This document shows, in pieces, positions 5,732 to 8,429 of a DNA stretch of 8,429 nt. The stretch lies in NCBI GenBank assembly GCA_002591625.1, contig PCDB01000035.1, positions 8,187 through 16,615 on the forward strand. Direction: 5' to 3'. The translations under genes and the position numbers were made by a program. This DNA comes from Porticoccaceae bacterium. GTDB taxonomy: Bacteria; Pseudomonadota; Gammaproteobacteria; Pseudomonadales; Porticoccaceae. The notes beneath the pieces were generated by a model, which saw only the letters and a list, made by a program, of their open reading frames with translations, was not told the DNA's origin and did not search any database. How positions within the stretch are numbered: position 1 is the first letter of the stretch; each line of letters starts with the position of its first letter.

Positions 5732-6517
5732 CTACTGCTCATGCCAATTTGGCTTGCGCTTCTCTAAAAAAGCGCTCAGGCCCTCCTGACCCTGATCGCT
5801 TACTCTAATATCAGCAATAAGTTCGCAAGTTTTTTCAATCAAATCTTGATCAAGCGCTCTGGATGCAACAAGAGAAACCAATGCTTTTGCCTTAATTGTT
5901 GCAAGGGGGCTGTTAGCCAGCACTGAGGTAACGATGTTGTGTAGGCGAACATCTAACCCCTCTATGTCAAAAACCTCACTGACTAAACCAAGTTTCTGTG
6001 CTTTATGCGCTGAAAATCGTTCCCCTGTGGCAAAGTACCTGCGAGCAGCTCGAGGACCAATTGCCGAGACAACATAAGGACTTATCGTCGCAGGAATTAA
6101 TCCAATCTTGACTTCACTGAGGGCAAAACTTGAGTCAGTCTCAGCTAGTGCTATGTCACAGCAGCTAATCAAACCCAATGCACCTCCCATTGCAGCACCT
6201 TGAATTTTAACTATTGTAGGCTGAGGCACCTGATAGAGTGTTTTAAACATCTCACTGAGGACTTTGGCATCATGGAGGTTTTCTTCGTAGGAGTATGCGG
6301 CCATCTTTTTCATCCAGCCGAGGTCGGCACCAGCGGAAAAATTTTTTCCGATAGAACTCAAAATCATTAGTCGCACGTCCGGATTGCTTGCAATGCCAAC
6401 AAACGCATTGGTTAAATCATGAATAATCTCATCGTTGAATGCATTATGCTTCTCCGGATTATTAAGTATTACCCGAGCTACTCCGCTTTGTTCGACTTCC
6501 ACTAATACTTTATTCAT
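5732..6517 (-). CDS. liuC: Enoyl-CoA hydratase, probable 3-methylglutaconyl-CoA hydratase
   Basis: This 261-residue crotonase-fold enzyme probably hydrates 3-methylglutaconyl-CoA to HMG-CoA, judged from its place between liuB and liuE. Motifs are KHNAF (23-27), SAGADL (61-66) and GAAMGGALGL (108-117), which supply the CoA site and oxyanion hole, and SEVKIGLIPA (134-143), where E135 matches the second catalytic glutamate of rat enoyl-CoA hydratase (Glu164). The first glutamate (Glu144 in GGCEL) is replaced by G116-region glycine, a pattern I associate with this liu-cluster subgroup rather than a defect. The start is ambiguous: ATG at 6517 lies 11 nt after AAAGGTGA, while an in-frame TTG at 6523 lies 5 nt after it and would add two residues. 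The gene is 124 bp after liuB. The C-terminus KRKPNW is typical of the family. Confidence 0.9.
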   Translation of the reverse strand: MNKVLVEVEQSGVARVILNNPEKHNAFNDEIIHDLTNAFVGIASNPDVRLMILSSIGKNFSAGADLGWMKKMAAYSYEENLHDAKVLSEMFKTLYQVPQPTIVKIQGAAMGGALGLISCCDIALAETDSSFALSEVKIGLIPATISPYVVSAIGPRAARRYFATGERFSAHKAQKLGLVSEVFDIEGLDVRLHNIVTSVLANSPLATIKAKALVSLVASRALDQDLIEKTCELIADIRVSDQGQEGLSAFLEKRKPNWHEQ

Positions 6518-6528
6518 AGCCAATCATG

Positions 6529-6536
6529 TCACCTTT
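6529..6536 (-). promoter_or_regulatory. Ribosome binding site of liuC
   Basis: AAAGGTGA on the - strand is spaced 5 nt from an in-frame TTG at 6523 and 11 nt from the ATG at 6517. It leaves a two-codon uncertainty in the liuC start. A stronger AGGGAGG at 6546-6540 abuts a nine-codon mini-ORF (6539-6510) that overlaps the liuC start in another frame. Confidence 0.45.
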
Positions 6537-6641
6537 CATCCTCCCTAAACCTGACTAGGATCTGATCATGATAGTCTTGAAGAGGGCTGCTCCTCGATTT
6601 TTCTTTCAGTTTTTCCAAAACTAGAAACCTTACTTTATGGG

Positions 6642-8249
6642 TCACATTCGGAAGACACCGAATTTGGTCTCGCCTATAATCTGATTGTGGCAGACCGAAA
6701 GAGCTTGCCCCAGCATATTCCGACTATTGGCAGGGTCAATAACCCCATCATCCCATAGTCGCGCGGACGCATAGTAGGGATGTCCTTGGTACTCATAATC
6801 GTCAATAATGGGTTGTTTAATTTTCGACTCGAGGTCTTTTGTCCATTTCTTACCATCACGTTCATATTTCTCGCGGGTTACCTGCGTTAGTACACTTGCC
6901 GCCTGTTCTCCACCCATAACAGATATCCGTGCATTGGGCCACATGAACAAAAATCTTGGATCATAGGCACGACCGCACATCCCATAGTTACCTGCACCAT
7001 AAGAGCCGCCGATAACCAATGTAAATTTCGGCACCCTAGCTGAAGCCACGGCAGTAACCATTTTTGCTCCGTTCTTTGCAATCCCGGTATTCTCAAAATG
7101 TTTTCCTACCATGAAACCGACAATGTTTTGGAGAAATAGAATCGGTATTTTTCGCTGGGCGCAGAGCTCTATGAAGTGAGTACCTTTAATCGCTGACTCA
7201 CTAAATAAGATACCATTATTGGCCACAATCCCGATGGGAAAACCACAAATTCTCGCGAAACCACAAACCAAAGTCGCACCATACAGCGCTTTAAATTCAT
7301 CAAAATCGGAGGCATCTACGATGCGAGCAATTACCTCTCGAACGTCAAAAGGGGTCCTTGAATCGGTTGGAATTATCCCATAGATTTCTTTTGAATCAAA
7401 AGCAGGTTCAACCGGCTCAAATATATCTCCATTATTCGGTTTTACTCGGTTTAGATGAGTCATTGCATTTCTTACAAGCTCAAGCGCATGTTGATCGTTT
7501 TCGGCATAATGGTCTGTCACACCCGACTTCCTACAATGCACATCCGCGCCACCAAGATCCTCAGCATTGACAATCTCTCCAGTAGCTGCCTTTACAAGCG
7601 GAGGTCCTCCGAGGAAAATCGTTCCCTGCTTCTTGACGATGATCGATTCATCTGCCATCGCAGGAACATAGGCCCCTCCAGCGGTACATGAACCCATTAC
7701 CGCTGCAATTTGAGGAATATTTTTTGCTGACATATTTGCTTGATTGAAAAAAATTCTACCGAAGTGCTCACGATCAGCAAAAATTTCATCTTGTCGCGGC
7801 AAATTGGCACCTCCTGAATCAACCAGATAGATACAGGGCAAGTTATTTTGCTCGGCAATTGCCTGTGCTCTGAGATGCTTTTTCACAGTGAGCGGGAAGT
7901 ATGTACCTCCTTTCACTGTCGCATCATTAGCCACTAAGACGCAATCTTGACCACTGACCTGCCCAATACCTGTAATTATCCCAGCAGCAGGTACATATTC
8001 GCTATACACCTTGTGAGCCGCAAGCGGAGATAATTCCATGAATGGCGTGTTTGCATCAAGCAGGCTGAGAACGCGGTCACGAGGAAGTAATTTTCCTCGA
8101 CTCACATGCCTCTCACATGCCTGCGCACCACCCCCCTCAGCGATACTCTTGAGTGTCTGATTCAAGTCATCAACTTTAGCCTGCATTGCTTTGGCGTTGG
8201 CGGCAAATTGAGTACTTTTCGTCTTTATCTTGGTCTTAATAATCGTCAT
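6642..8249 (-). CDS. liuB: Methylcrotonyl-CoA carboxylase, carboxyltransferase (beta) subunit
   Basis: This 535-residue protein is the full length of bacterial MCC beta subunits. It transfers CO2 from carboxybiotin on the alpha subunit to 3-methylcrotonyl-CoA, giving 3-methylglutaconyl-CoA. The N-terminal [14 protein letters not shown] (46-59), [13 protein letters not shown] (186-198) oxyanion segment, [11 protein letters not shown] (372-382), [19 protein letters not shown] (414-432) oxyanion/biotin segment and the terminal FGVFRM are all characteristic of MCC beta rather than propionyl-CoA carboxylase. Geranyl-CoA carboxylase beta is the main alternative, but the liuA, liuC and liuE neighbours favour MCC. 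The ATG at 8249 follows liuA by 11 bp, with GAGAG about 6 nt upstream, so translation is tightly linked to liuA. No biotin carboxylase subunit is encoded in the window, although the enzyme cannot work without one. An 11-bp tandem repeat lies within codons 43-50. Confidence 0.95.
   Translation of the reverse strand: MTIIKTKIKTKSTQFAANAKAMQAKVDDLNQTLKSIAEGGGAQACERHVSRGKLLPRDRVLSLLDANTPFMELSPLAAHKVYSEYVPAAGIITGIGQVSGQDCVLVANDATVKGGTYFPLTVKKHLRAQAIAEQNNLPCIYLVDSGGANLPRQDEIFADREHFGRIFFNQANMSAKNIPQIAAVMGSCTAGGAYVPAMADESIIVKKQGTIFLGGPPLVKAATGEIVNAEDLGGADVHCRKSGVTDHYAENDQHALELVRNAMTHLNRVKPNNGDIFEPVEPAFDSKEIYGIIPTDSRTPFDVREVIARIVDASDFDEFKALYGATLVCGFARICGFPIGIVANNGILFSESAIKGTHFIELCAQRKIPILFLQNIVGFMVGKHFENTGIAKNGAKMVTAVASARVPKFTLVIGGSYGAGNYGMCGRAYDPRFLFMWPNARISVMGGEQAASVLTQVTREKYERDGKKWTKDLESKIKQPIIDDYEYQGHPYYASARLWDDGVIDPANSRNMLGQALSVCHNQIIGETKFGVFRM
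8101..8122. repeat. Perfect 11-bp tandem repeat inside liuB
   Basis: CTCACATGCCT occurs twice back to back on the + strand. It encodes residues around QACERHVS of LiuB (about 43-50), a segment that keeps the normal family sequence, so the repeat is not an in-frame insertion. Because 11 is not a multiple of three, gain or loss of one unit by slippage would shift the frame near the N-terminus. Confidence 0.7.
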
Positions 8250-8260
8250 TTAATCTCTCT

Positions 8261-8429
8261 CTAAGCAGTTTGAGAAAAAAGTTCCCGACCTATCAGCATT
8301 CTTCTGACCTCGGAAGTACCAGCCCCAATTTCATATAGCTTCGCGTCACGCAAAAGTCGACCGGTTACATAATCATTGGTATAACCATTGCCGCCCAGCG
8401 CTTGAATAGCTTGCAGGGCCATTTGTGTT
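8261..8429 (-). CDS. liuA: Isovaleryl-CoA dehydrogenase, C-terminal 55 residues (5' part outside the window)
   Basis: On the - strand the window edge enters a frame that ends in TAG at 8263-8261. The 55 visible residues are the C-terminus of an FAD-dependent acyl-CoA dehydrogenase, which oxidises isovaleryl-CoA to 3-methylcrotonyl-CoA and passes electrons to [14 protein letters not shown] (visible residues 10-20) is the conserved C-terminal FAD-contact region, followed by [20 protein letters not shown] (24-43). In most acyl-CoA dehydrogenases the residue two before GTSE-type sequence is the catalytic Glu (Y-E-G-T); here it is Ala in I-G-A-G-T-S-E, exactly as in isovaleryl-CoA dehydrogenases, which place their base elsewhere. 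The stop is 11 bp before liuB, consistent with one operon whose promoter lies beyond the window. Confidence 0.95.
   Translation of the reverse strand, partial: TQMALQAIQALGGNGYTNDYVTGRLLRDAKLYEIGAGTSEVRRMLIGRELFSQTA

Noticed and set aside
5650..5742. 30-codon ORF in the liuC-liuE gap as a liuD remnant
   Set aside because: The frame overlaps the liuC end by 11 bp as operon genes often do, but the peptide shows no biotin carboxylase or biotin-carrier motif.
1..8429. CRISPR array, tRNA, insertion sequence or phage/defence genes
   Set aside because: None seen: no regularly spaced repeats, no cloverleaf, no transposase or integrase motif, and all long ORFs belong to metabolic, transport or acetyltransferase families.

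Overview
The window looks like chromosome from a moderately AT-rich proteobacterium, most likely a gammaproteobacterium and possibly marine. The argument is gene content only: a leucine/isovalerate (liu) cluster with close resemblance to the pseudomonad/alteromonad type, an ElaA-type acetyltransferase and a YddE/PhzF-type protein. No rRNA, tRNA, CRISPR, phage gene or insertion sequence is visible. The taxonomic call is an inference.

Layout. A 5'-truncated PfkB-family sugar kinase (1-459) is the only + strand gene. It converges with a long co-directional run on the - strand that fills the rest of the window. Read in the direction of transcription (right to left), the run begins with the end of isovaleryl-CoA dehydrogenase (liuA, 8429-8261), then the carboxyltransferase beta subunit of methylcrotonyl-CoA carboxylase (liuB, 8249-6642), an enoyl-CoA hydratase of the methylglutaconyl-CoA hydratase type (liuC, 6517-5732), HMG-CoA lyase (liuE, 5616-4723) and a dienelactone-hydrolase-family protein (4665-3952). 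After a 424-bp spacer come a PhzF-fold protein (3527-2739), an ElaA-like GNAT acetyltransferase (2658-2203), a 301-bp spacer and a MATE efflux transporter (1901-534).

How the genes work together. LiuA, LiuB, LiuC and LiuE are successive enzymes of leucine breakdown: isovaleryl-CoA to 3-methylcrotonyl-CoA, to 3-methylglutaconyl-CoA, to HMG-CoA, to acetyl-CoA plus acetoacetate. The biotin-carrying alpha subunit (liuD), which the beta subunit needs and which normally lies between liuC and liuE, is absent. That junction is a 115-bp spacer holding a perfect 16-bp palindrome. This is the most notable feature of the window. The other genes (hydrolase, PhzF-fold protein, acetyltransferase, efflux pump) have no evident link to the pathway.

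Smaller signals are an imperfect direct repeat on both sides of the elaA-like gene, a possible 46-codon hydrophobic small ORF overlapping the start of the phzF-like gene, paired inverted repeats in the 424-bp spacer, and an 11-bp perfect tandem repeat inside liuB. I found no convincing evidence of an undescribed multi-gene system; most of the window is ordinary catabolic and accessory chromosome.
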